DNA from: a virus
Length of the DNA stretch: 64,000 bases
Direction: 5' to 3' (one strand)
IMG/VR virus record: IMGVR_UViG_3300031884_000939
Span: 94,514-158,513 of that record
Below the pieces are notes generated by a model. The model made no database searches. It saw only the letters and a program-made list of their open reading frames with translations, and was not told the DNA's origin. Made by a program: the position numbers and the translations under genes. The first letter of the stretch is position 1; every line of letters starts with the position of its first letter. Positions 24,074 through 31,248 of the stretch are shown piece after piece.

Positions 24074-24102
24074 ATTATACAGGTTTTTAGGGCTTTTGTC
24101 AA
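24074..24102 (-). promoter_or_regulatory. Perfect sigma70 promoter, third in stack
   Basis: TTGACA (24097-24102), 17 nt, TATAAT (24074-24079). Both boxes match consensus exactly. Only tiny ORFs follow before the next promoter about 107 bp on. Confidence 0.8.
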
Positions 24103-24363
24103 GTGGCCTAGGCTTGCCATTCAAGATTATTTTGAGCAACCATGGGGTGGGGGGTCTAAAAACTTCGGGTACCCCCGGTAGGTCTATTAAGCTACAATAC
24201 AAAGTGTAAAGTTGGAAAAGGCGCCAATTTTATTTCGTATTATTCTGCCCTAATATAAGCCCACCATACCCCCAGGTCTTAAAACTTCACCACCTTTATT
24301 TTTCCGGGGTTTTCAAAAATTTGCACAAAATTTTTTTTTATCTTCTGTGCATATAGACCTGGT

Positions 24364-24371
24364 TATAAATA
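24364..24371 (+). promoter_or_regulatory. Perfect T4 late promoter octamer, short leader
   Basis: TATAAATA matches the T4 late consensus exactly and lies seven bases before the ATG at 24379. No ribosome-binding site fits between them, so a leaderless or near-leaderless mRNA is predicted. Confidence 0.7.
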
Positions 24372-24378
24372 TATCTCT

Positions 24379-24819
24379 ATGTTCTATATTATAACCTTTT
24401 TCGGCTGGACACTATATCTATACTGTTTACACCGTATAGCACACTCTGGATCAATACCCTTTTTACGGCGTGCTCACATGGCACATCATGCTCAAATACG
24501 TATAAAGGGTACTACTCACTGGCATTATACTAACTTATTCTTATATACAGATACTTGGGCTGTAACTAGGGATATGTGGGTTACTGAGATTATTCCCACT
24601 ATTATATTTGCTATAGTATTCAATGCTTACTGGTTATTGGGTTTATACTATATATGGGCTGCGTTTTTACAAGAACCATTAGAGCATAATCCCAAATTAG
24701 GTATATTCCCATTTACTAGTGGAGTATGGCATTTAAAGCATCATAGTAATGTATATTGTAACTATGGATTATTCTTCCCTATATGGGATAAGTTGTTTAA
24801 TACTGAATCTAAGTTATAA
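24379..24819 (+). CDS. Fatty acid hydroxylase/sterol desaturase-like protein
   Basis: The 146-residue integral membrane protein has the three His clusters of the fatty acid hydroxylase superfamily: HRIAH (18-22), HMAHH (33-37) and HLKHH (about 121-125) followed by NYGLFFPIWDKLF. These bind a di-iron centre that hydroxylates or desaturates lipids. It is shorter than most family members but all clusters are present. It is the only plus-strand gene in this region and has its own late promoter. Confidence 0.8.
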   Translation: MFYIITFFGWTLYLYCLHRIAHSGSIPFLRRAHMAHHAQIRIKGTTHWHYTNLFLYTDTWAVTRDMWVTEIIPTIIFAIVFNAYWLLGLYYIWAAFLQEPLEHNPKLGIFPFTSGVWHLKHHSNVYCNYGLFFPIWDKLFNTESKL

Positions 24820-24851
24820 CTTATACGAGCTTTAGTATATACACTATCCAT

Positions 24852-25073
24852 TTAGTCATGTTCCATACCCACTATATCCAATATAGTAGCATACTCATAT
24901 CCCAAGTTCTTATTACCCGTATGGCGCAGTCTTCTATATACATCCTGATTAACTAGTAGTTCATCATTAATGCTATACTGTGGTTCTAGTGTATAATAGG
25001 GTTCCCAATGGCCAGGAGTCACTACTAGGGTTACAACCTTTTTGGGTATGCTGGTTATTTTAGGTATTGCCAT
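24852..25073 (-). CDS. Hypothetical small protein with nested start
   Basis: The 73-residue protein starts MAIPKITSIPKKVVTLVVTP. Its ATG lies inside the AAATATGGC encoding K-Y-G of the upstream LKYG-type gene (14-bp overlap), the same nesting as in the 18-20 kb array. It has no LKW motif itself. No function is recognised. Confidence 0.65.
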   Translation of the reverse strand: MAIPKITSIPKKVVTLVVTPGHWEPYYTLEPQYSINDELLVNQDVYRRLRHTGNKNLGYEYATILDIVGMEHD

Positions 25074-25299
25074 ATTTCAATCTTATTAGTATTGCGTATT
25101 GTTCGTTATCCACTTCTAGACGCCATTCGGAATGTTGTCGTTTCCAATTACTAGCATCTTTAATATATTCATTGTATAAGCGCCATCCCACTCCACCTAT
25201 ACTATCATGTAAGTAATAGCGCCTAGGACTTATGTTACTGTGACAGTAATTAGCTATGTCCTCTTTGCGTATATGTTGGGGAATCTCAATCGTTGTCAT
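25060..25299 (-). CDS. LKW-family small protein (RLKYGNT end)
   Basis: The 79-residue protein starts MTTIEIPQHIRKEDIANYCH and ends DNEQYAILIRLKYGNT. It begins with MTTI like the member at 20443-20715, suggesting these two are closest relatives. Its ATG overlaps the end of the tiny gene upstream. Confidence 0.65.
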   Translation of the reverse strand: MTTIEIPQHIRKEDIANYCHSNISPRRYYLHDSIGGVGWRLYNEYIKDASNWKRQHSEWRLEVDNEQYAILIRLKYGNT

Positions 25300-25438
25300 G
25301 TTGTTTAAGTTTATCCCACATACGCTGTTTATTCAGTTTACGCTTACGTATATAGTTGTCCACAGTACTAGCTATAATACCCATAGTAGCACCCAGTACA
25401 GCCGCTATTACTCCTATAATTAATTCACTAGTATTCAT
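25286..25438 (-). CDS. Tiny membrane protein (50 residues)
   Basis: The ATG at 25438 is nested in the TATAATGAATAC that ends the upstream gene. The product begins MNTSELIIGVIAAVLGATMG, a single transmembrane helix, and continues with a basic cytoplasmic tail (YIRKRKLNKQRMWDKLKQH). The topology is N-out, C-in by the positive-inside rule. Confidence 0.6.
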   Translation of the reverse strand: MNTSELIIGVIAAVLGATMGIIASTVDNYIRKRKLNKQRMWDKLKQHDND

Positions 25439-25631
25439 TATACGCCAACATAAAGGTCATTGCTAGTTGCTCACTAGTATAGTACAAGGTACGACCCCGC
25501 ATTAGTAAGGGTATATCCAATCTTTCATGTATATCATATATGTCGCTGGCGTGTACTATATCCAATGTGAGTCTATATGGATACAAGGGTAATCCCGGTA
25601 ATTGGTCAGATTGTAATCGTTCTAATATCAT
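25428..25631 (-). CDS. Divergent LKW-family small protein
   Basis: The 67-residue protein starts MILERLQSDQLPGLPLYPYR and ends TSEQLAMTFMLAYNEY. The acidic-x-x-A-x-x-F-x-L pattern aligns with the LKW family though K-W is replaced by A-Y. The dispersed repeat at 25644-25672 lies immediately upstream. Confidence 0.55.
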   Translation of the reverse strand: MILERLQSDQLPGLPLYPYRLTLDIVHASDIYDIHERLDIPLLMRGRTLYYTSEQLAMTFMLAYNEY

Positions 25632-25643
25632 GTGTCTACCGCG

Positions 25644-25672
25644 CTGCGCTTCGCGCTTGTGTTCTCTAGTTC
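25644..25672 (-). repeat. Dispersed repeat copy 2 (REP-like)
   Basis: On the minus strand it reads GAACTAGAGAACA, CA, then AGCGCGAAGCGCA. It matches copy 1 (20401-20427) except for a 2-nt insertion and lies in inverted orientation relative to it. Confidence 0.6.
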
Positions 25673-25677
25673 AATAG

Positions 25678-25956
25678 TCACGAATTCTTCAATAAATTCC
25701 ATGTAATTGATTGGGGTAGTGTAGTGCCTAATTGTATAGTACGTTCGGGCATGATTAGTGTACTCCAAGCGCCTTTCTTTACTTCGCCCTCGCGGGTTTT
25801 ATATGTATAGGTGTACAGTATTCTAATGCGGGCCCTACGTATACTACTAACTGTACCAATCTTAACTCCTTTTAAATATGAGGAGGTAAATGCTATGGGC
25901 TGTCCTAGTTCTATTAGTTGCCCCAAGCTGTCATAGTGTATATACTCTTTAACCAT
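25678..25956 (-). CDS. Hypothetical beta-rich protein
   Basis: The 92-residue protein starts MVKEYIHYDSLGQLIELGQP and has an SH3-like strand pattern (GVKIGTVSSIRRARIRILYT). Similar small beta-barrels occur in many T4-like phages without known roles. The ATG overlaps the upstream stop as TAATG. Confidence 0.6.
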   Translation of the reverse strand: MVKEYIHYDSLGQLIELGQPIAFTSSYLKGVKIGTVSSIRRARIRILYTYTYKTREGEVKKGAWSTLIMPERTIQLGTTLPQSITWNLLKNS

Positions 25957-26108
25957 TACTTGCCTTTAATTAGTACAGGAGTTTTAATTAGTTTATCCAG
26001 GGGTTCATCTAATACTACTAAAATACCATACATAATGGCACCATATGCTATAAACAAAAATAGCAAACATAATACCATAATGACGTGTATCCTAGTGTTA
26101 GATTTCAT
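25956..26108 (-). CDS. Tiny membrane protein, leaderless
   Basis: The 50-residue product begins MKSNTRIHVIMVLCLLFLFI and has one strong transmembrane helix followed by a short charged tail (DEPLDKLIKTPVLIKGK). A perfect sigma70 promoter ends six bases before the ATG, so +1 should be the A of the start codon. The function is unknown. Confidence 0.65.
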   Translation of the reverse strand: MKSNTRIHVIMVLCLLFLFIAYGAIMYGILVVLDEPLDKLIKTPVLIKGK

Positions 26109-26114
26109 AATAAC

Positions 26115-26143
26115 ATTATACAAGATTTAGTATTACTTGTCAA
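26115..26143 (-). promoter_or_regulatory. Perfect sigma70 promoter, predicted leaderless start
   Basis: TTGACA (26138-26143), 17 nt, TATAAT (26115-26120), then exactly six bases to the ATG at 26108. The geometry is identical to the promoter at 3609-3637. Confidence 0.85.
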
Positions 26144-26151
26144 ATACAACA

Positions 26152-26268
26152 GAACCCCTTTCGGGGCCATGTTGTCCTAGTATCTAGTCCACATCTAGGG
26201 TAGTGGATAGTAACCCCAAGTGACCAATTTGGGTGCCCACCAGACTTGGGCAATTTATAAGGAGCGGT
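26152..26268. other. Non-coding segment with two hairpins
   Basis: After the 26269 gene the minus-strand transcript would contain a long-looped CCCAAGT/ACTTGGG stem (26217-26250) and a CCCC-TTTC-GGGG hairpin flanked by ACAAC/GTTGT (26148-26177). Neither ends in a U-run on the minus strand. It may be a 3' stabilising structure or a rho-dependent end; no ORF is convincing. Confidence 0.45.
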
Positions 26269-26502
26269 CTAATCCAAATATACTGTAAATGCTACTGCGT
26301 GTCTCTTAAGTGTATGACGATTATCTGTACCAATTCTGGGTCCGCGATATCTAATCCTTGGTTTATATCCCAAACTCTTTAATTGGTTGCGTGTAATATC
26401 TAACTGACTAATAGGTACATGATATAGTTTACGCTCAACAATATTAGTATATAATTCAGCGTACCCAGCAATAAATGCCGCTACCGTAAGTTCGCTATTC
26501 AT
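26269..26502 (-). CDS. Hypothetical small protein
   Basis: The 77-residue protein starts MNSELTVAAFIAGYAELYTN at ATG 26502, one base after the upstream stop. It has a helical N-terminal half and a basic beta C-terminal half (RPRIRYRGPRIGT-like). No family is recognised. Confidence 0.6.
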   Translation of the reverse strand: MNSELTVAAFIAGYAELYTNIVERKLYHVPISQLDITRNQLKSLGYKPRIRYRGPRIGTDNRHTLKRHAVAFTVYLD

Positions 26503-26503
26503 A

Positions 26504-26905
26504 TTACTCACCATCATAGCTTAAATGTTTATGCTTACGATTCCAAGCGTCACGCACCTTGCGAGCTTCTGCGGGAGTCATTATAGCACTGACTTCAACC
26601 TTGGCGCCTTGTAGTTCTTGACTAAACTTAGTGGGCACCTTAACTACTACTGTATTTTTGCGTACAGTTGCGCCACGAGCTTTGCCTACTAGTAAATTAG
26701 TAATTTCTGTACGACCGTTGTCAAAACCGCGTACTAGCAATTCTTTAATGGCACTATCCTTGTCCATGGGCTTGGTTAGTTTAATCATTTCAACTTCTGT
26801 ATGGCCCACTTTAACCAAGTGTAAAAAACGAGCATCACTAGTAGTAAAGCGCAATTTAAGCTCACCGTTTAATCTGCTAACACCTGCGTATGTAAATTGT
26901 TTCAT
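26504..26905 (-). CDS. Conserved phage protein, function unknown
   Basis: The 133-residue protein starts MKQFTYAGVSRLNGELKLRF, a pattern (FTYAG-S--NG-LK-R-TND) widespread in T4-like marine phages. It is basic, with a helical C-terminus (TPAEARKVRDAWNRKHKHL). It is the first gene after the promoter at 26936-26964. Confidence 0.7.
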   Translation of the reverse strand: MKQFTYAGVSRLNGELKLRFTTSDARFLHLVKVGHTEVEMIKLTKPMDKDSAIKELLVRGFDNGRTEITNLLVGKARGATVRKNTVVVKVPTKFSQELQGAKVEVSAIMTPAEARKVRDAWNRKHKHLSYDGE

Positions 26906-26935
26906 TTATTGCTCCTATTTGTTTACTATAGAACT

Positions 26936-26964
26936 AGTATAAGTTAAATTGAATTACGTGTCAA
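26936..26964 (-). promoter_or_regulatory. Sigma70-type promoter
   Basis: TTGACA (26959-26964), 17 nt, TATACT (26936-26941), then TATAGTAAAC. The -35 box lies directly after the stop of the upstream small gene. Confidence 0.85.
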
Positions 26965-26965
26965 C

Positions 26966-27142
26966 CTAGCTGTTTACAGTACTGTAAGGGCTATAATCTA
27001 CTTGGGCACCAATAGCATCTAGTTCTTCTAGAGCATCCATATGGGCATTCCAAACTCTTGCGAAATTTTCTGCTGAACCAAAGTTTTCTGTAATTAGTGC
27101 TCTGAACTCTGCGTCTAGTTCTTCTCTTGTTAATATTTTCAT
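26966..27142 (-). CDS. Small acidic protein (58 residues)
   Basis: The product begins MKILTREELDAEFRALITEN and is a compact acidic helical protein. It has its own promoter (27173-27201) and an AAGGAG ribosome-binding site before the ATG at 27142. It is a one-gene transcription unit or is read through into the next. The function is unknown. Confidence 0.65.
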   Translation of the reverse strand: MKILTREELDAEFRALITENFGSAENFARVWNAHMDALEELDAIGAQVDYSPYSTVNS

Positions 27143-27172
27143 TACTAACTCCTTTTTGTTTACTATAATGCT

Positions 27173-27201
27173 AGTATAGCAAAATTGGAATTAGTAGTCA
27201 A
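27173..27201 (-). promoter_or_regulatory. Sigma70-type promoter
   Basis: TTGACT (27196-27201), 17 nt, TATACT (27173-27178), then the recurring TATAGTAAAC element and AAAAAGGAG. Confidence 0.85.
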
Positions 27202-27224
27202 CCGCCCCTAAACTACAAGTGTTG

Positions 27225-27512
27225 TTATTCTACAACACCTATGATTTCTTCTTCTTTAAGCACCAAATAGTCTTGTCCATCTACTTTAACTGGAGTACCT
27301 GCGCCCGGGCCAAACATAATAACATCGCCTACTTTAACGGATAATGGAATTAATACACCTTGGGCTGTGACACGACCTGGGCCCGCGGATATAATAGTTC
27401 CTTGATTATTCTTTTCAGCATTACTATCGGGAATAATAAGTCCTGAGCTAGTTTTAGTTTCTGGAGGAGCACGATGTATTAGTACACGATCTGCTGTGGG
27501 ATTAAATGCCAT
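27225..27512 (-). CDS. groES: GroES co-chaperonin
   Basis: The 95-residue protein matches GroES along its length: PTADRVLIHRA at the start, the mobile loop region ETKTSSGLIIPDSNAEK (about 18-34, with the GroEL-contacting hydrophobic LII), and VKVGDVIMFGPGAGTPVK. It caps a GroEL ring during folding. No GroEL gene is in the window, so it would act with the host's, as phage T4 gp31 does for capsid folding. It follows clpP by one base in the same operon. Confidence 0.93.
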   Translation of the reverse strand: MAFNPTADRVLIHRAPPETKTSSGLIIPDSNAEKNNQGTIISAGPGRVTAQGVLIPLSVKVGDVIMFGPGAGTPVKVDGQDYLVLKEEEIIGVVE

Positions 27513-27513
27513 G

Positions 27514-28137
27514 TTATACTCTCTTTTCTACAATTTTATCGGCTAGGCCATATTCGACTGCTTCTTGAGCAGATAGGAATGTATCATGCTTCATAGCTTG
27601 ATACAGTTCATCATAACTTTTGCCTGCGGTATTATGTTTAACATACAATTCGGTTAAGCGTTGGTTAATGCGCTTGGATTCTTCAAAAGTACGGCGAGCA
27701 TCTTCAAACTCTAACTCTTGTACATGAACAGAACCCGAAGTACCAGGAGTACCTGAACTTACACGGTGAATCATAGTGCGTGACTCTGGCAATACTAATC
27801 GTTTACCTGGAGCGCCAGCTTGTGCTAAAAATGAACCCATTGAGCAAGCCTGACCTAATACAATAGTGGACACATCTGGTTTAATAAACTGCATAGTGTC
27901 ATAGATAGCTAATCCAGCGGTAACTAGTCCGCCTGGGCTGTTAATATAAAACAAGATATCACTGTCTGGATCTTCTGCTTCTAAAAATAGCATTTGTGCT
28001 ACAATTAAACTGGCTGTGTGTTCACTTACCGCTTGGTCCAACATTACAATACGATCTTTAAGTAATCGACTATAAATGTCGTAACTGCGTTCACCTTTTG
28101 CGGTCTGCTCAACCACCATTGGAATCAAACTTGGCAT
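27514..28137 (-). CDS. clpP: ClpP protease subunit
   Basis: The 207-residue protein is a full ClpP with the catalytic triad Ser99 (GQACSMGSF), His124 (TMIHR) and Asp185 ([18 protein letters not shown]), and conserved [20 protein letters not shown] at the N-terminus. There is no long propeptide. The stretch between His and Asp is somewhat longer than in E. coli ClpP, with an [10 protein letters not shown] insertion. It forms a barrel protease with ClpX; a phage ClpX is encoded at 50251-51441. It is transcribed with groES from the promoter at 28166-28194. Confidence 0.94.
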   Translation of the reverse strand: MPSLIPMVVEQTAKGERSYDIYSRLLKDRIVMLDQAVSEHTASLIVAQMLFLEAEDPDSDILFYINSPGGLVTAGLAIYDTMQFIKPDVSTIVLGQACSMGSFLAQAGAPGKRLVLPESRTMIHRVSSGTPGTSGSVHVQELEFEDARRTFEESKRINQRLTELYVKHNTAGKSYDELYQAMKHDTFLSAQEAVEYGLADKIVEKRV

Positions 28138-28165
28138 ACTAATCCTTTATGTTTATAATATTACT

Positions 28166-28194
28166 ATTATACTTTCAAGGACTGGCTGTGTCAA
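28166..28194 (-). promoter_or_regulatory. Perfect sigma70 promoter of clpP-groES
   Basis: TTGACA (28189-28194), 17 nt, TATAAT (28166-28171). The clpP ATG follows at 28137 after an AAAGGAT ribosome-binding site. Confidence 0.85.
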
Positions 28195-28199
28195 GTCTT

Positions 28200-28925
28200 T
28201 TAATAAGTTAAATGGGTATTTGTTTTGAATGGCTTGCCAATTGCCGCATATTCTAATTGCTTAAGAACCTTTTGCTTCATTTGGCGAACTTTGATATGGT
28301 CGTGATTGTAATCAAAACTCTTTAGAAATCTAGCAAAAGTAGACTTCCTAACACGGCGAGGAATTGTATCCATATAGTTACTAATTGCCGCAGGATTGTA
28401 ACCAAATTTATCAATTAACTCGCAAGCAATATTAAACGAGTGGGCGCCCATTTCATCGCGATGTCCATAGTACTCTTGGTCAACCTTTTGCTTGCGTAGC
28501 TCTGCGGTGGATTCGTATCCTGGAATGTCTTTAAAGTTTCTGCTGCGATACTGTCGCATATGAATGATTTCATGTAGTATAGTATCAGCAAATATTGAAC
28601 AAAGACGCTGCCAACGATATTCAGTTATCTTAACTTCTCTATCATGTGGATGGTAACTTAATACTACCTCGATAAAACGCTTCTTACCACGCTTGTCCAG
28701 TACGCTGTCATAACTACCACCCATATAAGGAAATCCGCGATCCTGGGTCGGATCATACTGTTGCTTTTTAATACTAACTGGTAACTTGGATTTGATGTGC
28801 TTACTTAGAATACGGTGTAGGGAATTTAGGGGTAGTTTTTGACCAACAATATCTTTCCCAGCACCGTACAACATACTGTATAGATTATTGCGATCCAGCA
28901 AACTCCAGTTAAAATCCTTACGCAT
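28200..28925 (-). CDS. SprT/zincin-like metalloprotease
   Basis: The 241-residue protein contains HEIIHMRQ, the HExxH zinc-protease signature, near residue 124. It is followed about 35 residues later by YYGHRDEMGAHSFN with a candidate third ligand. The surrounding sequence is basic. It resembles SprT-like and other small phage zincins of unknown substrate. A late octamer at 28949-28956 and GGGGAG ribosome-binding site precede it, so it is probably expressed late. Confidence 0.75.
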   Translation of the reverse strand: MRKDFNWSLLDRNNLYSMLYGAGKDIVGQKLPLNSLHRILSKHIKSKLPVSIKKQQYDPTQDRGFPYMGGSYDSVLDKRGKKRFIEVVLSYHPHDREVKITEYRWQRLCSIFADTILHEIIHMRQYRSRNFKDIPGYESTAELRKQKVDQEYYGHRDEMGAHSFNIACELIDKFGYNPAAISNYMDTIPRRVRKSTFARFLKSFDYNHDHIKVRQMKQKVLKQLEYAAIGKPFKTNTHLTY

Positions 28926-28948
28926 TTGACTCCCCGATTGGACTTTAG

Positions 28949-28956
28949 TATTTAGC
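28949..28956 (-). promoter_or_regulatory. T4-like late promoter octamer
   Basis: GCTAAATA on the minus strand lies 23 bases before the ATG of the metalloprotease gene. Confidence 0.6.
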
Positions 28957-28977
28957 TAAAATCCGGGGGAATTTAAG

Positions 28978-30081
28978 TTAGTTAGAACACTGGGATTTTG
29001 GCACCAATTTCAGCTGAGTTTGTGAGGCTAAATTCATTTGCTCGGGTGTAGTTCTTAGCTGTATAGCTAACTCCCGGGAAAAGTTGCCATTTATGTTAAT
29101 ATCAGGAGATCCATAGTTTCTAATATTAACAAAGTACTTGCCATCTGTCCAGCCATTTTCCTGATGGTCCAACACAGGCCAATAGAAACATTCCCTGTGC
29201 ATAACTTGGTTTTGATTAGTAAGTACTGTAAGTTCGATAGCAGGGTTGGATAATATCATAGTATTGATTAAGGCATTGGCTCTTGCTACATCACTGAATC
29301 CTAACTTACCTCCGTTACCTCCCATAAACCCACCTGTGGCTATTGCGATAACTGCGGCATTCTGATTACAGTTACCCCAGCATGATCCTGCTCGTGGATC
29401 TTGGGCCGTTGCCTTAAGAGCTTCCCACAATGAATTTAAGTAATCGCGATTCCAACTTAACTTAAATGGGATAACCAATGTGCCATTGCGATTGTTGTCA
29501 AACTTTAATTGTGCTGGTTGTAATTCAATATTCATACCACGACGATAAAAATCGTTTAGTACTATACCTACTAACCTATCGCCTTGACTTCTTTCATACT
29601 GTAATGTGCTTAGTTGTGCCGCGGCCTTGGCGCCTTCTAAGTCCCCAGATACTTTACTTTCGTTTAATAGTCTGTTGGCAATGGCACTCTTTTTAATCCA
29701 AACTTTCATCTTAGTTTGGTATCCGTTATTGGATGGTTCTTGATTTACTATTTCGTATCGGGTAACATAGCCACTAGCATAACTGATAATTTCATCTCTA
29801 GTTAAATGACTATTGTTAACTTCGGTTTCAGATGCTATTACGGATCCCACTGCTTGCTCAACGGCTATACGAAATCCGTTTAGTCTAGATTCTTCTAGTG
29901 TAGCGCCTTCGCCAGCTACTTCGATATAATAAGTCTTTTCGCCTTCCCAGATGATCCACTGACCTAGCGATATAATAATACCTAATGGGTTAGGCATTAG
30001 CATGGCACCAGTAAAAGCAAACTGCGCTTGTGCTGAAGCAATTAAGCCAACACAAGCGAGTCCTGCTAAGATGCGACGCAT
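28978..30081 (-). CDS. Secreted FlgT-like N-domain protein
   Basis: The 367-residue protein has a signal peptide (MRRILAGLACVGLIASAQAQ). Residues 52-115 (EVAGEGATLEESRLNGFRIA then VEQAVGSVI...) resemble the N-terminal domain of FlgT and related LPP20-neighbour proteins that sit in the periplasm. The C-terminal 200 residues are unrecognised but contain two nearby cysteines (GSCWGNCNQN). It follows an LPP20-type lipoprotein gene by one base, so the pair probably works together at the outer membrane. This is very unusual in a phage. Confidence 0.7.
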   Translation of the reverse strand: MRRILAGLACVGLIASAQAQFAFTGAMLMPNPLGIIISLGQWIIWEGEKTYYIEVAGEGATLEESRLNGFRIAVEQAVGSVIASETEVNNSHLTRDEIISYASGYVTRYEIVNQEPSNNGYQTKMKVWIKKSAIANRLLNESKVSGDLEGAKAAAQLSTLQYERSQGDRLVGIVLNDFYRRGMNIELQPAQLKFDNNRNGTLVIPFKLSWNRDYLNSLWEALKATAQDPRAGSCWGNCNQNAAVIAIATGGFMGGNGGKLGFSDVARANALINTMILSNPAIELTVLTNQNQVMHRECFYWPVLDHQENGWTDGKYFVNIRNYGSPDININGNFSRELAIQLRTTPEQMNLASQTQLKLVPKSQCSN

Positions 30082-30082
30082 C

Positions 30083-30799
30083 TTACATTGCCATCAGTTT
30101 GCCGATTTCAAGACGGGCGGCGTTGTTTTTCTTGTCCCAACGCATTACAACCTTAACTGCTTTACCATCGTCGATAACTGTGCCTTCTTTAAGATACAGT
30201 CCACTAAGGATACCGCGGTTGGAGTTAGTAATTGTAGTACTCAACTTAGAAGCAATTTTAAGAGCATTGTTTCTAATAGCCGCATTTTCTTTACTATCAG
30301 TGCCACCATTAGTAACGGCTGAATCATCATCAGAAGCAATTAAGTCATCGGCTGTACCAGTATTGCCTTGGGTAGTAGGTTTGTTAGTAGAAAACTTATT
30401 ACTGTTATTATCCTGTGCGTGTTCCAAGTTTTCGGAAATCATAGTAACAGAAGTTTTAGAAGCAATCGTTTCTTTGTTAATAAAATCGTTTAATGATTTT
30501 TTAGCTTCTAGTTCTGCCGCACGAAACGCTTCGCGAGCTGAGTTATGTGACCCACCCCATGTAGGAGCATAGCCACTTACTTCTACTGCTTCGATCTGTC
30601 CACTTAGATTATAAATGATCTTAACACCATCTCGTTTAAAATCATTTACTGCTACTCGTTGATCCGAGATAGGCGCACTAGCATTAGAGCCTGGTTCAAT
30701 ACCTGCGCCACTACTTAAACTATTAGATGGAGCAGAACCACAACCTACTAATGTAGTTACTAAGCCAGCCATTGCCAAAATTAAAATTCTTTGTTTCAT
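30083..30799 (-). CDS. LPP20-type lipoprotein
   Basis: From ATG 30799 (MKQRILILAMAGLVTTLVGC) the 238-residue protein has a lipobox (LVGC), so Cys20 should be lipidated; Gly-Ser after it favours the outer membrane. Residues 70-120 (AVEVSGYAPTWGGSHNSARE, AFRAAELEAKKSLNDFI) match the LPP20 fold pattern of a strand then an A-x-x-A-A-x-x-A helix. A low-complexity Asn/Thr/Asp linker follows. It is first in the operon behind the promoter at 30831-30859. Confidence 0.75.
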   Translation of the reverse strand: MKQRILILAMAGLVTTLVGCGSAPSNSLSSGAGIEPGSNASAPISDQRVAVNDFKRDGVKIIYNLSGQIEAVEVSGYAPTWGGSHNSAREAFRAAELEAKKSLNDFINKETIASKTSVTMISENLEHAQDNNSNKFSTNKPTTQGNTGTADDLIASDDDSAVTNGGTDSKENAAIRNNALKIASKLSTTITNSNRGILSGLYLKEGTVIDDGKAVKVVMRWDKKNNAARLEIGKLMAM

Positions 30800-30830
30800 A
30801 ATTAACCTCAAGGTTTGTTATACTTTACAT

Positions 30831-30859
30831 AGTATAGCACCGTAGGGTATCAAAGTCAA
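30831..30859 (-). promoter_or_regulatory. Sigma70-type promoter of lipoprotein operon
   Basis: TTGACT (30854-30859), 17 nt, TATACT (30831-30836). It lies between a terminator and the LPP20-type gene, so the operon is host-polymerase driven. Confidence 0.85.
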
Positions 30860-30878
30860 TTGATTTTGGAGCCAAAAT

Positions 30879-30902
30879 AAAAGCCCCAATTAAGGGGCTT
30901 TT
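30879..30902. terminator. Rho-independent terminator
   Basis: AAAAGCCCC pairs with GGGGCTTTT around a 6-nt loop. It lies 17 bp beyond the stop of the phasin-like gene and ends that transcript. Confidence 0.85.
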
Positions 30903-30918
30903 GGTAAAGTAAAATTAA

Positions 30919-31170
30919 TTACTTAACAGCTTTAGTAAAAGACTTAACTGCGTCTTCAGCTTGTGTCTTAACGATAGCTGTGATTGATTCGATTGCTGAT
31001 AACTGAGCACGAACGAAATCACTAGCGTCAGAAGTAAAACTAACCAAAGTCTTACTGAGTTCAGCTGGTTGTACATAAGCCAAAATAGCTTGTGTGTTCT
31101 TTTCAGCTTGGTCAATGAACTTAGCTGGGTTCAATGCTTCTTTTAATGTATCAAAGTTAAATGTATTCAT
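30919..31170 (-). CDS. Phasin-like protein
   Basis: The 83-residue helical protein starts MNTFNFDTLKEALNPAKFID. It has the alternating Ala/Gln/Ser amphipathic pattern of phasin family proteins (SDFVRAQLSAIESITAIVKT), which coat polyhydroxyalkanoate granules or act as small chaperones. It is shorter than most phasins but covers the core. It has its own late promoter and terminator, so it is an independent late unit. A phasin in a phage suggests a storage-granule-forming host, or a reused scaffold or chaperone function. Confidence 0.6.
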   Translation of the reverse strand: MNTFNFDTLKEALNPAKFIDQAEKNTQAILAYVQPAELSKTLVSFTSDASDFVRAQLSAIESITAIVKTQAEDAVKSFTKAVK

Positions 31171-31240
31171 GGTAAATCTCCTTAAAATTAAGCGAGGTTT
31201 TTGTTAGCCCGAACCATTCGGCACTAACCTTTCTCACAAG

Positions 31241-31248
31241 TATTTATA
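31241..31248 (-). promoter_or_regulatory. Perfect T4 late promoter octamer
   Basis: TATAAATA on the minus strand precedes the phasin-like gene by about 70 bases and directly follows a palindrome (31247-31263). Confidence 0.7.

Larger units (their letters stand above)
23845..24378. other. Gene-poor stretch with stacked promoters, 534 bp
   Basis: This holds three minus-strand consensus promoters (listed separately), short palindromes (GTTAGCCTAAC near 23953-23963) and repeated TTTTAGGGC words. It also has AT-rich sequence ending in the late promoter of the plus-strand gene at 24379. A 73-codon minus frame (23981-24202) is judged non-coding: it contains a promoter and has an odd Pro-rich composition. 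Tiny ORFs (for example one starting MANLPHSMARPRG) follow the upper promoter. Confidence 0.6.

Noticed and set aside
23981-24202. 73-codon minus-strand ORF
   Set aside because: It contains a complete consensus promoter, has a Pro-rich unlikely composition and no ribosome-binding site. I treat the stretch as non-coding.
27225-28137. Search for groEL beside groES
   Set aside because: Neighbouring genes are clpP and a small acidic protein; no 60-kDa chaperonin frame exists in the window, so GroES must use a partner encoded elsewhere.
30030-30572. 180-codon plus-strand ORF over the lipoprotein gene
   Set aside because: It is antisense to the LPP20-type and FlgT-like genes, which have signal peptides, promoter and ribosome-binding sites. 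No support for the antisense frame.
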